A DNA stretch of 47,744 bases from an uncultured Ruminococcus sp. (GCA_902764235.1 CACWVH010000021.1:1-47744); one strand, 5' to 3'. Numbered from the stretch's first letter, positions 1-9,632 are shown. The notes: generated by a model from the letters alone, not told the origin. A program made the numbers and translations.

Positions 1-133
1 TCTCTTGTAGCAGTAAATTCTTATGATGAATTTTACCATGAACATTTAGTCTTACTTGTTTTGACTTGCTAAAACGCTGTTTTGGCACGGTCTGAATTGC
101 TTATTAGTAAGTATTAATGAAAGGAATGATTTT

Positions 134-1012
134 ATGGGTTTCTTTAACAAAAACGAAAATAATAACGGCTACACTGATCTCAGCGGTATGAGAAATAACA
201 GGAATTATTCTTCCCCTCAATACTATGATCAGAACTACAATCAGAATTATAATCAGAACTACGATCAGAATTATGGTCAATATGGTTATCCTCAGGAGTC
301 TGTCCCATTTAATCCTCAGGCATATAACGGAGCTTATGAATCGGGCATCTCCTTATCTGATTTCACACGAAATGTCTATCTTCGTATGTTTATCGGTCTG
401 ATAATAACATTCGGAATCGGTATTATAGCAGTATTCAATCCGGAAATGGTAATTAATCTTATCGGTGATAATATCGGTATTTTCCTTATTATATGTGGTA
501 TTGAAGTGATCCTTGTTTTTACACTCGGCTTTTTTATTCAAAAAATGAGCCCTGCTGCTGCAACGGCAATTTTCTATACCTATTCCATTGTCAACGGTAT
601 AACAATCGCTCCGCTGCTTGTCTTATATGATATGGGCACTGTTTTCTGGACTCTTGCAGTTACTGCCGGTATTTTCGGTCTGATGTCATTTGTCGGCTTC
701 ATTACTAAAATCGACTTGTCAAAGCTTGGTCCGATACTTCTTTTCGGTCTTATCGGTCTTATCATTTTTTCAATAATCGCCATGTTCTTTGCTATACCAA
801 TGAGCGATCTTATCATCTGCATTATCGGTATTATTCTTTTTATGGGCTTTACAATGTATGATACCAAAAAGATCAAGGCATTCTACAATGCATCTGCCGG
901 AGATCCTGACAGACAGAAAAAATCAACGATAATCGCTGCACTTCAGCTTTATCTTGATTTTGTTAACCTTTTCCTCTATATTTTAAGACTTTTCGCAAGA
1001 AACAGAAATTGA
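134..1012 (+). CDS. Bax inhibitor-1/YccA family membrane protein with Q/N/Y-rich N-terminus
   Basis: 292-residue integral membrane protein of the Bax inhibitor-1 (UPF0005/TMBIM) family. Residues from about 80 to the end form roughly seven hydrophobic helices with the family's conserved C-terminal pattern (YDTKKIK, then ALQLYLDFVNLFLYILRLF). Eukaryotic and Bacillus members act as membrane calcium leak channels; a similar role here is inference. Residues 1-70 are a hydrophilic extension unusual for the family, with a run of Y-D/N-Q-N-Y repeats at about 29-50, presumably cytosolic. The start is supported by AAAGGA at 120-125, eight bases before the ATG. The gene is monocistronic and is followed by a strong terminator. 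Confidence 0.9.
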   Translation: MGFFNKNENNNGYTDLSGMRNNRNYSSPQYYDQNYNQNYNQNYDQNYGQYGYPQESVPFNPQAYNGAYESGISLSDFTRNVYLRMFIGLIITFGIGIIAVFNPEMVINLIGDNIGIFLIICGIEVILVFTLGFFIQKMSPAAATAIFYTYSIVNGITIAPLLVLYDMGTVFWTLAVTAGIFGLMSFVGFITKIDLSKLGPILLFGLIGLIIFSIIAMFFAIPMSDLIICIIGIILFMGFTMYDTKKIKAFYNASAGDPDRQKKSTIIAALQLYLDFVNLFLYILRLFARNRN

Positions 1013-1024
1013 TATTATTATCTT

Positions 1025-1056
1025 GCCGCCTTCCCTTCCGGAGGGCGGCTTTTTTT
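1025..1056 (+). terminator. Rho-independent terminator of the Bax-inhibitor-like gene
   Basis: A ten-pair GC-rich stem (GCCGCCTTCC with GGAGGGCGGC, one G-U pair) has a 5-base loop and is followed by seven Ts. It starts 13 bases after the stop codon. Confidence 0.92.
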
Positions 1057-1216
1057 ATTGATTTTTTTTAGTGTATAGGGTAAAATATATTATACTGATG
1101 TGTTACAACTATTTTTAATCATATATGGAAACTCTGAATAGTACGGAGCTGCGGTCATACTGTGGTACGTTTAATAAACAAGACAGATGTTTCCTGACTC
1201 AGAAAGGGAGCTTAAT

Positions 1217-2905
1217 ATGAAATTTTCAGAAATGAAATATGAAAGACCTGATATGGATAAGATAAAAGATGAAGCAGACAGAATTATGAAAAGCTTTGAT
1301 TCTGCCGGAAGCTTTGATGATGCTGAAAAAGCCTTCCTTGAATGGGATAGCTTTTCGTCACATACTGATACTATGATGAGCATTGCATATACAAGGCACA
1401 GCATCGATACAACAGACAAATTCTACGATGAAGAAGTTGAATATATCGACGAAATATCACCCGTTCTTGCAGAAATGGAACAGAGCTTTACAAAGCTTCT
1501 CGTTAACAGTCGCTTCCGCCCGGAGCTTGAAGAAAAATACGGCAGCCTTATGTTCAAAAACGGTGAGATCTTTCTCAGATCCTTCTCTCCTGAGATCATT
1601 CCCGAAACACAGCAAACCAATAAGCTTGAAACAGCTTATCAGAAGCTGCTCGCCTCTGCACAGATAGATTTTGAGGGAGAAAAACGCACTATTTCTCAGA
1701 TGCATCCGTTCAAGGAGTCTGCTGATGATGATATTCGCCGCCGTGCATGGATCGAAGAAGGCAGGTTTTACAGTGAACATGAAGATGAATTGAACGACAT
1801 CTACGATAAAATGGTCAGTCTACGGGACAAGATGGCTAAAAAGCTCGGTTATGATAATTTTGTTAAGCTCGGATACCTCCAGATGACAAGAAACTGCTAT
1901 ACTCCTGAGGATATAGATAAATTCCGCAGCAGTGTTCTGAAATATATCGTTCCGATAGCAGACAAGCTTTACCGTGAACAGGCTGAAAGAACAGGAATGA
2001 GTTACCCGCTGACCTTTGCGGATGCGGCGCTGAGATTCCGTGACGGCAATCCCCTGCCTCAGGGCAGCGCTGAGGATATAATCAATACAGGACGTGAGCT
2101 TTATCACGAGCTTTCACCTGAGACCGCTGAATTTATTGATGTAATGCTTGAAAATGAGCTTATGGATGTCCTCAGCAAAAAGGGCAAGGCAGGCGGCGGC
2201 TATTGTACTGAATTTGCTGATTATAAGCTTCCGTTTATTTTCTCAAATTTCAATGGCACTGCTGATGATGTTGAGGTCATAACGCATGAGGCAGGTCATG
2301 CCTTTGCTTTTTATACAGCAAGAAATATTATTCCTTCTACTAATAAGAGTCCTACAATGGAATCCTGCGAGATCCATTCCATGACTATGGAATTCTTCGG
2401 CTGGAAAAAGAGCGATGAATTTTTCGGCAATGACAGCAGAAAATTCCGTTACAGCCATCTTTTCGGCGCTCTTACTTTTATTCCCTACGGAACTATGGTT
2501 GACCATTTTCAGCATATCGTTTACGAAAATCCTGAGCTGACTCCAAAGCAGCGCCATGATGTATGGCGAGAGCTTCTTGGTCAGTATATGCCATGGCTGA
2601 GTCTTGACGGCTCTCCCTTCTACGGCGAAGGCAAGGGCTGGCAAAGACAGATCCATATCTATGAAAATCCATTCTATTATATTGACTATTGCCTTGCACA
2701 GACTGCTGCACTCGAATTCTGGGTCATTATGCAGGAAAGCCATGAGGAAGCCTGGGAGCGTTATATGAAGCTCGTCAGAAAAGCCGGTACGCAGACATTT
2801 AATGAGCTTCTTGAAACAGCTGGTCTTAAATCTCCTTTTGAGGAGGAGGCACTGAAAGAGGTTGCCTCCGCTGCCGAAAAATGGCTCAGTGAAAACAGTC
2901 TCTGA
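1217..2905 (+). CDS. M3 family oligoendopeptidase (zinc metallopeptidase)
   Basis: 562-residue cytosolic zinc peptidase of family M3B (oligoendopeptidase type), which cleaves short peptides, as expected in a peptide-scavenging anaerobe. The zinc site is intact: HEAGH at residues 357-361 and the third ligand E385 in ESCEIHSMTMEFF, 28 residues after the first His, the spacing seen in M3 enzymes. The length is normal for the group. An in-frame ATG lies ten codons upstream (1187), but AAAGGGAG at 1203-1210 sits six bases before the ATG at 1217, so the shorter start is chosen. No signal peptide is visible. It is transcribed alone; no convincing terminator is seen before the next gene. Confidence 0.93.
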   Translation: MKFSEMKYERPDMDKIKDEADRIMKSFDSAGSFDDAEKAFLEWDSFSSHTDTMMSIAYTRHSIDTTDKFYDEEVEYIDEISPVLAEMEQSFTKLLVNSRFRPELEEKYGSLMFKNGEIFLRSFSPEIIPETQQTNKLETAYQKLLASAQIDFEGEKRTISQMHPFKESADDDIRRRAWIEEGRFYSEHEDELNDIYDKMVSLRDKMAKKLGYDNFVKLGYLQMTRNCYTPEDIDKFRSSVLKYIVPIADKLYREQAERTGMSYPLTFADAALRFRDGNPLPQGSAEDIINTGRELYHELSPETAEFIDVMLENELMDVLSKKGKAGGGYCTEFADYKLPFIFSNFNGTADDVEVITHEAGHAFAFYTARNIIPSTNKSPTMESCEIHSMTMEFFGWKKSDEFFGNDSRKFRYSHLFGALTFIPYGTMVDHFQHIVYENPELTPKQRHDVWRELLGQYMPWLSLDGSPFYGEGKGWQRQIHIYENPFYYIDYCLAQTAALEFWVIMQESHEEAWERYMKLVRKAGTQTFNELLETAGLKSPFEEEALKEVASAAEKWLSENSL

Positions 2906-3053
2906 TTAATAGCTACAGGTATTCTTATTTATACACTGCTCAATATAATCCGGCAAATTCTTTACTCAGGAAACACTGAATAAATGACATTTTGTAGTTT
3001 GAACCAATTCAGAAGTGATTCTGTGTGTGGCATTACCCCCACCCCAAACGCCC

Positions 3054-3069
3054 GATTAATGATTTAATC
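3054..3069. promoter_or_regulatory. Inverted repeat upstream of the ABC transporter pair
   Basis: GATTAA, a 4-base centre, then TTAATC lies about 40 bases before the ATPase start, in a 205-base gap. It could be an operator for a dimeric regulator. No regulator gene is adjacent. Confidence 0.4.
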
Positions 3070-3110
3070 AGCGTTTCCATAAGTATTTTCACATGAAAGA
3101 AGAATGTAAT

Positions 3111-3818
3111 ATGCAAAAGAACTTTGTTCAATTTGAAAATGTATATAAACGCTACAAGATGGGAGAAGTTACTATTACCGCAGCAGACGGTGTAAGCTTT
3201 TCCATTGACGAAGGAGAATTTGCCGTTGTTGTAGGTCTCAGCGGTGCCGGAAAAACTACTGTTCTGAATATTCTCGGCGGTATTGATAACTGTGATGAGG
3301 GCAGGATAGTCGTCGGAGGTAAGGATATCAGCCGTCTGACAGGTAAGGAGCTTGCTTCTTACCGCAGATATGATATCGGCTTTGTTTTTCAGTTTTACAA
3401 TCTTATCCCGAATCTGACTGCAAAGGAAAATGTCGAGCTTGCAACACAGATATGCCGTGACAGCATTGACGCGGAAACTGCTCTTGAAAGCGTGGGGCTT
3501 TCAGAGCGAATGAACAATTTCCCCTCTCAGCTTTCCGGCGGTGAACAGCAGAGAGTGTCTATTGCCCGGGCTCTTGCTAAAAAGCCTAAGCTTCTTCTTT
3601 GTGATGAACCGACAGGTGCACTTGATTACAATACAGGCAAAACCATACTCAAGCTTCTTCAGAATAAATGCCGTGATGACGGAATGACAGTCGTTCTTAT
3701 CACACATAATTCCGCCATCACTCCCATGGCGAACAGGGTCATAAATATGAGAAGCGGAAAGGTTATCAGCAATGCTGTTAACCCCTCCCCTGTTCCCATT
3801 GAGGAGATCGAATGGTAA
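3111..3818 (+). CDS. ABC transporter ATP-binding protein (MacB/LolD type)
   Basis: 235-residue ATPase subunit of an FtsX/MacB-type ABC system. Motifs are complete: Walker [11 protein letters not shown]-loop FQFYN, signature LSGGEQQRV, Walker B LLLCDEP followed by TGALD, and the switch His in LITHN. This subfamily drives lipoprotein release, peptide or antibiotic efflux, or mechanical signalling rather than import. An ATG at 3093 is also in frame but has no ribosome binding site; the ATG at 3111 is preceded by AAAGAAG at eight bases. It lies 30 bases before its permease partner and is surely co-transcribed with it. Confidence 0.9.
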   Translation: MQKNFVQFENVYKRYKMGEVTITAADGVSFSIDEGEFAVVVGLSGAGKTTVLNILGGIDNCDEGRIVVGGKDISRLTGKELASYRRYDIGFVFQFYNLIPNLTAKENVELATQICRDSIDAETALESVGLSERMNNFPSQLSGGEQQRVSIARALAKKPKLLLCDEPTGALDYNTGKTILKLLQNKCRDDGMTVVLITHNSAITPMANRVINMRSGKVISNAVNPSPVPIEEIEW

Positions 3819-3848
3819 TCTAATAAATTCCGCGAAATCAGGTGACTT

Positions 3849-6800
3849 ATGAAAGCGTTACAGAAAAATATTATCAAGGAAATCACCAAAACAAAATCAA
3901 GATTTATTTCTATACTTGCGATCATTGCCATAAGCACCGGCTTTTTTTCAGGTGTAAAGGCTTCAAGCCCCAGTATGCTCCGTACAGGTGAGAATTACTT
4001 TGAATCAAAGAATCTTATGGATATCAGATTGGTTTCTACCGTTGGCTTTGATGATGACGATATCCGGGCTATAAAGAACCATAAGGATACTGTTGATGTA
4101 ATGCCCGGCTATTTTTCTGACCAGATCGTTAACATCAATGATGCAGATCAGGTCGTAAGAGTCTATTCCCTGCCTGAAAAAACAGCTACAAACAGCAAGC
4201 TCATCAATGAAACAATTGTCAATGAGGGCAGATTGCCCATGGCAGAGGATGAATGTGTTCTTGAAAGCTATTACTACAATGTTGGCGGCTATAAAATCGG
4301 TGATTCTGTTATTTTCAACGAAAGCAACGGAAACAGCAAAACAAAAGATGTTCTCAGACACACTGAATACAAGATAGTCGGGTCAGTTTCGACTCCGCTT
4401 TATATTACTTATCAGCGAGGCAATACAAATATCGGCTCAGGAAGCATTGCCTTTTTCGTAATGATAGAACCTTCAGAATTCAAAAGCGAACGGTATACTA
4501 ATGTATATGTAACAACTACTGCCGGAAAAGACGGCTTGTCTCCCCTTACGGATGAATATAAGGATATGATCGCAGATCAGAAGGAGGATTACAGTAAGCT
4601 GTCGGAGGAAAGAATAAAGATCTTCAATAATACTACATATAAGGATGCAAAGAATAAGCTCAGCGATGCTGAGAAAGAATATAATGATAAAAAGGAAGAA
4701 GCCGAGGATCAGATCACCGAAAATGAAAAGAAGCTGCATGACGGAGAAAGCGAGCTTCAATCTAAGCTCACAGATGGTGAAAACAAGCTTTCAGATGGTC
4801 AGAAGGAGCTTGAAAATGGGAAAAAGGAGCTTGAATCTGCCCAAAAGGAATATACTGACGGTATCCAAAGTGCAAAACAAAAGCTGACTGACGCTGAAAA
4901 ACAATATTCCAGCGGAAAAGAGGAATATACAAACGCTAAACATACCTATGATTCAGAAATGGAAAAGGCTCAGGGTCAGCTTGATACTGCTCAGAGTGAA
5001 TATGACACACAATATAGTCTTTTCTACGGTACTATCAAGCCGCAGGCTGAAACAAAGCTGACTCTTCTGAAAGCTGCAATCGATTCCTGCAATGAGGCAA
5101 TAGAAAAAACTGAAAACAGTGTATCCGAGCTTGGAAAAAACGTTACACTCGAGGGTGAAGCGAAAAAAAGCCTGGATGAATTCAAGAATAAGCTGAGCGA
5201 ATACAAATCCAAGCTTGCAGATTATCAGAAACAGTATGACGATGGAATGAGCCAGCTTTCTGATGGTGAAAAACAGCTGACTGAAGCAAAGGAAAAACTC
5301 AGCAGTGCAAAGCTTGAATTTCAGCAAAAGAAAACAGAAGCATCTGACAAGCTCAATGACGCCCAGATCAAGCTTGACAATGCTCAGTCTCAGCTTGAGA
5401 TCGGAAAGCTTGAATATAATACTGCCATGACGACCGGTGCATTTGAGCTCCAGGCTGCTCAGTCGAAGGTCAGTCAGAGTGAACAGGAGCTGCTCAGCGG
5501 ACGTCAGGAGCTTGAAACTCAGAAAGCCTCAGGACTGAACCTGCTCAAGGGCTCAAGAGAAAAGCTTATCACCGGCAAAAACGATGCAAGGATACAGCTC
5601 AGGGATGCTGAAAAAAAACTGAAGGATGCAAGGAATTCAATAGATCAGATGAAAAATGCCAGCTGGCTGATCTATGACAGAGACGACAATCCGGGTTATT
5701 CAGGACTTGAAGAGGATGCCCTGAGAGTTGATAATATCGCTGCCGTTTTCCCGGTATTCTTTCTGTTGGTTGCAGCACTTGTAAGTCTGACAACAATGTC
5801 ACGTATGGTCGAGGAAAGACGAACTGAGATCGGTACACTTAAAGCACTCGGATATTCTGATACTGCAATTGCTTCTAAATACTTCATTTATGCGTTTTCT
5901 GCTTCCCTGCTCGGAAGTATTATCGGAGCTGTGGCAGGAATCGCAACAATGCCGTTTATTATTCTTGATACATATTCGATCATGTATACGCTGCCTCCTA
6001 CCATTCTTGTAATTCCCTGGGATGCCCTGGCGTTTTCCGCAGGGACCGGTATTCTATGCACCTGTATGGTAGCTGTTATTACCTGTCTGGGAGAACTGAA
6101 GATAAAGCCTGCAACGCTCATGCGACCCAAAGCTCCTAAACCCGGAAAACGTATTCTTCTGGAATATATCACCCCGCTGTGGAAAAGAATGAACTTTACC
6201 TCTAAGGTAACAGCAAGAAATCTTTTCCGCTATAAAGCCCGCTTTCTTATGACAGTTATAGGCGTTGCCGGATGTACGGCACTGATAATCGGCGGACTCG
6301 GACTCAAGGATTCTATCGGAGTGATCGCTGACAGACAATTCAGACAGATAACGATCTACGATGAGATCTTTGCTCTTTCAGAACCCGGGACAAAGGATGA
6401 TAATTCATATATAATGTCGAAGTTCCATTCTGACAAGCGATTCAAGGAAGCTATACTCGTAGATCAGGAATGGGTAAATATAAAATACGGAAATGGAAAA
6501 CAGATCGACCTGCGTATAGTTGTCGGTGAAGACCCTCAGGTTTTCAAAAAGATGTTTATTCTTCGTGACAGACTCTCCCATGATCCGGTAGAGCTTGATA
6601 ACAATGGTATCGTAATAAATGAACGTCTGTCACAGGTAATCGGCAAAAATGTCGGTGATAAGGTGGAATTTACTCTTAACGATAAAAAGTACACCTCCGT
6701 CATAACTGATCTGACGGAGAATTATGCAGGCAATTACATTTATCTTACTCCACAGTTTTATAAAAAGCTCACAGGAAATGAAGTCAGATACAATGTTATC

Positions 6801-7334
6801 TATACTCAGCTCACTGAGGAGGCACTCGCTGATGAACATGAGATATCCAATGAATATATGAAAATGGACGAGATCATTACTGTATCACTGCTCAAGGATC
6901 AGCTTGACGCAATTACAAGTACGCTTGATTCACTTAATGTCATTGTGCTTGTGCTTGTATTCTGCGCCGGGCTTCTGGCGGTTGTTGTGCTTTATAATCT
7001 GACTAATATCAACATTGCCGAGCGTGTCCGTGAGATCGCAACCATAAAGGTGCTGGGTTTTTACAATCTTGAAACGGCAAATTATATTTATCGTGAAAAT
7101 ATTATACTTGCTCTTGTAGGTGCTCTTGCAGGATTGCCTCTGGGAAAGGTTTTCGCATCCTTTGTCGTTCTTGAGATACAGATGGACATGGTTATGTTCC
7201 CTCAGAATGTCGAGCCTGTAAGCTATATTATCGGGTTCCTTCTGACGATTGTTTTTGCCATGTTCGTCAATTTTGCAATGTATTTCAAGCTCAGAAAGAT
7301 AAGCATGGTAGAATCCCTCAAATCAATTGAATAA
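3849..7334 (+). CDS. FtsX-like ABC permease with large extracellular coiled coil
   Basis: 1161-residue permease partner of the preceding ATPase. One transmembrane helix at about residues 17-36 is followed by an extracellular domain (about 40-235), then a charged coiled coil at about 236-600 built from repeating units such as LSDGEKQL and LTDAEKQY, then FtsX core 1 (about 630-760; EERRTEIGTLKALG after its first helix). A second helix starts near 800, and FtsX core 2 closes the protein (about 1020-1161; VREIATIKVLGF). The doubled FtsX architecture is typical of Firmicute permeases in this size class. The coiled coil is predicted to extend outside the membrane, so a reach-across-wall or partner-docking role is plausible but inferred. 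AGGTGA at 3840-3845 is the ribosome binding site. Confidence 0.88.
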   Translation: MKALQKNIIKEITKTKSRFISILAIIAISTGFFSGVKASSPSMLRTGENYFESKNLMDIRLVSTVGFDDDDIRAIKNHKDTVDVMPGYFSDQIVNINDADQVVRVYSLPEKTATNSKLINETIVNEGRLPMAEDECVLESYYYNVGGYKIGDSVIFNESNGNSKTKDVLRHTEYKIVGSVSTPLYITYQRGNTNIGSGSIAFFVMIEPSEFKSERYTNVYVTTTAGKDGLSPLTDEYKDMIADQKEDYSKLSEERIKIFNNTTYKDAKNKLSDAEKEYNDKKEEAEDQITENEKKLHDGESELQSKLTDGENKLSDGQKELENGKKELESAQKEYTDGIQSAKQKLTDAEKQYSSGKEEYTNAKHTYDSEMEKAQGQLDTAQSEYDTQYSLFYGTIKPQAETKLTLLKAAIDSCNEAIEKTENSVSELGKNVTLEGEAKKSLDEFKNKLSEYKSKLADYQKQYDDGMSQLSDGEKQLTEAKEKLSSAKLEFQQKKTEASDKLNDAQIKLDNAQSQLEIGKLEYNTAMTTGAFELQAAQSKVSQSEQELLSGRQELETQKASGLNLLKGSREKLITGKNDARIQLRDAEKKLKDARNSIDQMKNASWLIYDRDDNPGYSGLEEDALRVDNIAAVFPVFFLLVAALVSLTTMSRMVEERRTEIGTLKALGYSDTAIASKYFIYAFSASLLGSIIGAVAGIATMPFIILDTYSIMYTLPPTILVIPWDALAFSAGTGILCTCMVAVITCLGELKIKPATLMRPKAPKPGKRILLEYITPLWKRMNFTSKVTARNLFRYKARFLMTVIGVAGCTALIIGGLGLKDSIGVIADRQFRQITIYDEIFALSEPGTKDDNSYIMSKFHSDKRFKEAILVDQEWVNIKYGNGKQIDLRIVVGEDPQVFKKMFILRDRLSHDPVELDNNGIVINERLSQVIGKNVGDKVEFTLNDKKYTSVITDLTENYAGNYIYLTPQFYKKLTGNEVRYNVIYTQLTEEALADEHEISNEYMKMDEIITVSLLKDQLDAITSTLDSLNVIVLVLVFCAGLLAVVVLYNLTNINIAERVREIATIKVLGFYNLETANYIYRENIILALVGALAGLPLGKVFASFVVLEIQMDMVMFPQNVEPVSYIIGFLLTIVFAMFVNFAMYFKLRKISMVESLKSIE

Positions 7335-7350
7335 CAGATATTTATACACA

Positions 7351-7384
7351 AAAACTCTCCTGCCGTACACAGGAGAGTTTTTTT
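7351..7384. terminator. Bidirectional terminator between convergent genes
   Basis: A perfect 12-pair stem (AAAACTCTCCTG with CAGGAGAGTTTT) with a 7-base loop is flanked by As on one side and Ts on the other. It can therefore stop the permease transcript and the minus-strand transcript, whose stop codon lies at its edge. Confidence 0.93.
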
Positions 7385-8573
7385 AATCAGCTGATATCAG
7401 ATATTTTGTTATGTCTGTTCCGTATTTCAGGTAATTTCCAGCTTCAAAAGCTTTATGTTCGCTGAAAGAAGTGTCAGAAACACCTTCTGTGCTTTGACTG
7501 TCATATATTACATACGGCACAGGCTCAGAGGTCGGATAACCCTCAGTTCCTGAGCACGAAAAAGAAGAAATAAGCATTATCCTGTATTCTTCGCCCAGAC
7601 CCGAAAGACCCTCAATTACCTTTGATACAACATATTTATCTATTATTCCGATGCTTCTCAGCTTTCCTGCCGCATCTGTTTTCAAGCTGTATTCTAAGGG
7701 CGAGGAAATATGGATATATACATAATCCGTACCTCCTCTCAGACGATCAACCGCTTCTTCCGCAATTCTGCTGCTTTCAATATCTTTATAGAAAACTGAT
7801 TCCATTCCGATCAGCTCAGCAAAGCCTGAAAGACCGGTATCATTGCTTATTACTGTACCTCTGATACCATATTTTTCTATAAAGCTTACAGCTTCAGGAA
7901 CAATTCCTGCTTCAGAGATAAATATACCGCTTATCTCCTGCTTCCCTGTTTCTTTGCGTTTTTCATTCACAGCTGCATTAAAGCAAACATCATAGCTTTT
8001 CTTCATCAGGATACACAGTGGTTCTACAAAGTCTCCCTTAGGCAAAGCCTCCGTCATCTTTTTTCCTGCGTCAGGCGAATAGAATATTCCCGGATCTGGT
8101 TCCCCCTTATGCCAGATGAGAAATAATTCGCCGCAGCTGCTTACTCTGAAACTGAAAGTATCGCTGCCAAGCTTATCCGACAATAATTTGCACATTGCTC
8201 TGTTCTCTTCTTCATTCACATCTGATATACATGACAGAATGGTTTTATCCGCGTATTTTTCTTCGTCTGACAAGCTCACCGGTTTGCAGCTGAACACCAC
8301 ATCTCCCGGTGAGATACTTATGCCTCCGGCAACCGCACGAAGTGCGCTTTCTCCGAAAGCTAAGCATCTCGGATCATATCCCATAAGATACATGTTTGTT
8401 CTCAGTGTATCGGGCAGATTGACAGAATCTGTCGTTTTTGCAATACCATATTCACCTAAGCATGAAAGCCTGTCTGATGCCGGGATGCAGGCTGATGAAA
8501 GCGGAGTTTCTGTCTTTTCTTCGTGTATTATTCTTTCCGACATACCATCACAGGATATTACTGCATATTTCAT
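7383..8573 (-). CDS. Degenerate archaeal-type cofactor-independent phosphoglycerate mutase homologue
   Basis: 396 residues, collinear with the ApgM family (2,3-bisphosphoglycerate-independent phosphoglycerate mutase, alkaline-phosphatase superfamily). Recognisable family segments include ISCDGM at the N-terminus, LMGYDP (63-68), LSDEEKYADKT (101-111), LMKKSYD (189-195) and PVPYVIYD (351-358). D9 is kept, but the catalytic Ser of GSDVAN is replaced by Thr (T56 in LPDTLRTN). The metal-binding DEAGHEG segment reads SSPLEYSLKTD (290-300), and the DH of the late metal motif reads SSFSC (336-340). It is therefore unlikely to be a normal mutase and may be a pseudoenzyme or have a new role. AAAGGG lies upstream of the ATG. 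Its neighbour on the same strand is ddh. Confidence 0.8.
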   Translation of the reverse strand: MKYAVISCDGMSERIIHEEKTETPLSSACIPASDRLSCLGEYGIAKTTDSVNLPDTLRTNMYLMGYDPRCLAFGESALRAVAGGISISPGDVVFSCKPVSLSDEEKYADKTILSCISDVNEEENRAMCKLLSDKLGSDTFSFRVSSCGELFLIWHKGEPDPGIFYSPDAGKKMTEALPKGDFVEPLCILMKKSYDVCFNAAVNEKRKETGKQEISGIFISEAGIVPEAVSFIEKYGIRGTVISNDTGLSGFAELIGMESVFYKDIESSRIAEEAVDRLRGGTDYVYIHISSPLEYSLKTDAAGKLRSIGIIDKYVVSKVIEGLSGLGEEYRIMLISSFSCSGTEGYPTSEPVPYVIYDSQSTEGVSDTSFSEHKAFEAGNYLKYGTDITKYLISAD

Positions 8574-8605
8574 ATTATCTGCCCTTTCTTTTCTGAACTA
8601 ACATA

Positions 8606-8633
8606 AGCCCTTTCCGCTCATGCAGAAAGGGCT
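8606..8633 (-). terminator. Hairpin between ddh and the mutase-like gene
   Basis: Nine-pair stem AGCCCTTTC with GAAAGGGCT and a 10-base loop, 12 bases after the ddh stop. There is no clear T-run on either strand, so it may be an attenuator, a 3' stabiliser or a weak terminator. Confidence 0.45.
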
Positions 8634-8645
8634 ATATTGTGGTAA

Positions 8646-9632
8646 TTAAAGGAAATGCGCTCTGAGCTCTTCTCCGCTCTGCTCACAAAGATATGCCGGC
8701 GGAACATCAAATACGGTCCTTGCACCGGTCTGACCCTCGTCAGCCATGCGCTTTACTGCTCTTGCATATGCAATAATCACACTTGTGGTAAATTCCGGAT
8801 TTGAATCAAGCTTGAGGCTGTATTCGATAATATGATTATTCTCTTTATTCACACCTGTTTTGCCTGTCCTGAATACAAAGCCGCCGTGCGCCATACCTGC
8901 GTGATCTCGGAGAAGCTCTTCCTCACTGATGAAATGTACAACTGTATCGTAATCAGCAAAGTAGTTAGGCATCTCCTTGATCTCTTTTTCAACCCTTGCA
9001 GCATCTGCGCCTTCCTCAAGAACCACAAAGCATTCTCTGAGGTGCTTATCTCTTGTTGAAAGCTCCGGATTTTCTCCGCTCCTTACAGCGTCGAGTGCTT
9101 TTTCTATCGGAATAGTATACTGCTTTGCGTTCTTTACACCTTCAATTCTTCTTACAGCGTCTGAATGACCCTGACTTACGCCCTTACCCCAGAAGGTATA
9201 ATCCTTACCGTCGGGAAGAATAGCGTTTGCATATACCCTGTTGAGCGAGAACAGACCCGGATCCCAGCCTACTGAGATCATGCCGATCTTTCCGCCCTCC
9301 TTTGCAGCTGCGTCAACATTTGCAAAATGCTCAGGAATACGGGCATGTGTATCAAAGCTGTCAATAACATTGAAAAGCTTTGCATACTCAGGTGTCTGAA
9401 CCGGAAGATCTGTTGCACTGCCGCCGCAGAGAACCAGCACGTCGATCTTATCTGCCCACTGTTCAATTTCCTTTACGTTTACTACCGGGACATTCTCGGT
9501 CAGGATCTTTACAGTCGAAGGATCTCTTCTGGTAAATACTGCTGCAAGCTCCATATCATTTGCAGCTGCAACTGCGATCTCTGTTCCTCTGCCGAGGTTT
9601 CCATAGCCCAATATACCAATTCTTGTTTTCAT
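8646..9632 (-). CDS. ddh: meso-diaminopimelate D-dehydrogenase
   Basis: 328-residue NADPH-dependent enzyme that reductively aminates tetrahydrodipicolinate to meso-2,6-diaminopimelate in one step, supplying lysine and peptidoglycan synthesis. The N-terminal Rossmann motif is GYGNLGRG. Further family stretches are FTRRDPSTVKI, GGSATDLPVQTPEYA, DSFDTHARIPEHF, GWDPGLFSLNR, and WGKGVSQGHSDAVRRIEGV. The length is typical. An upstream in-frame ATG (9668) is rejected because AAGGAG sits just before the ATG at 9632. Presence of this route is common in clostridia and argues for mDAP-type peptidoglycan. Confidence 0.96.
   Translation of the reverse strand: MKTRIGILGYGNLGRGTEIAVAAANDMELAAVFTRRDPSTVKILTENVPVVNVKEIEQWADKIDVLVLCGGSATDLPVQTPEYAKLFNVIDSFDTHARIPEHFANVDAAAKEGGKIGMISVGWDPGLFSLNRVYANAILPDGKDYTFWGKGVSQGHSDAVRRIEGVKNAKQYTIPIEKALDAVRSGENPELSTRDKHLRECFVVLEEGADAARVEKEIKEMPNYFADYDTVVHFISEEELLRDHAGMAHGGFVFRTGKTGVNKENNHIIEYSLKLDSNPEFTTSVIIAYARAVKRMADEGQTGARTVFDVPPAYLCEQSGEELRAHFL

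Noticed and set aside
8116-8601. Plus-strand open frame of 161 codons
   Set aside because: It is antisense to the mutase-like gene, whose frame matches a known family.
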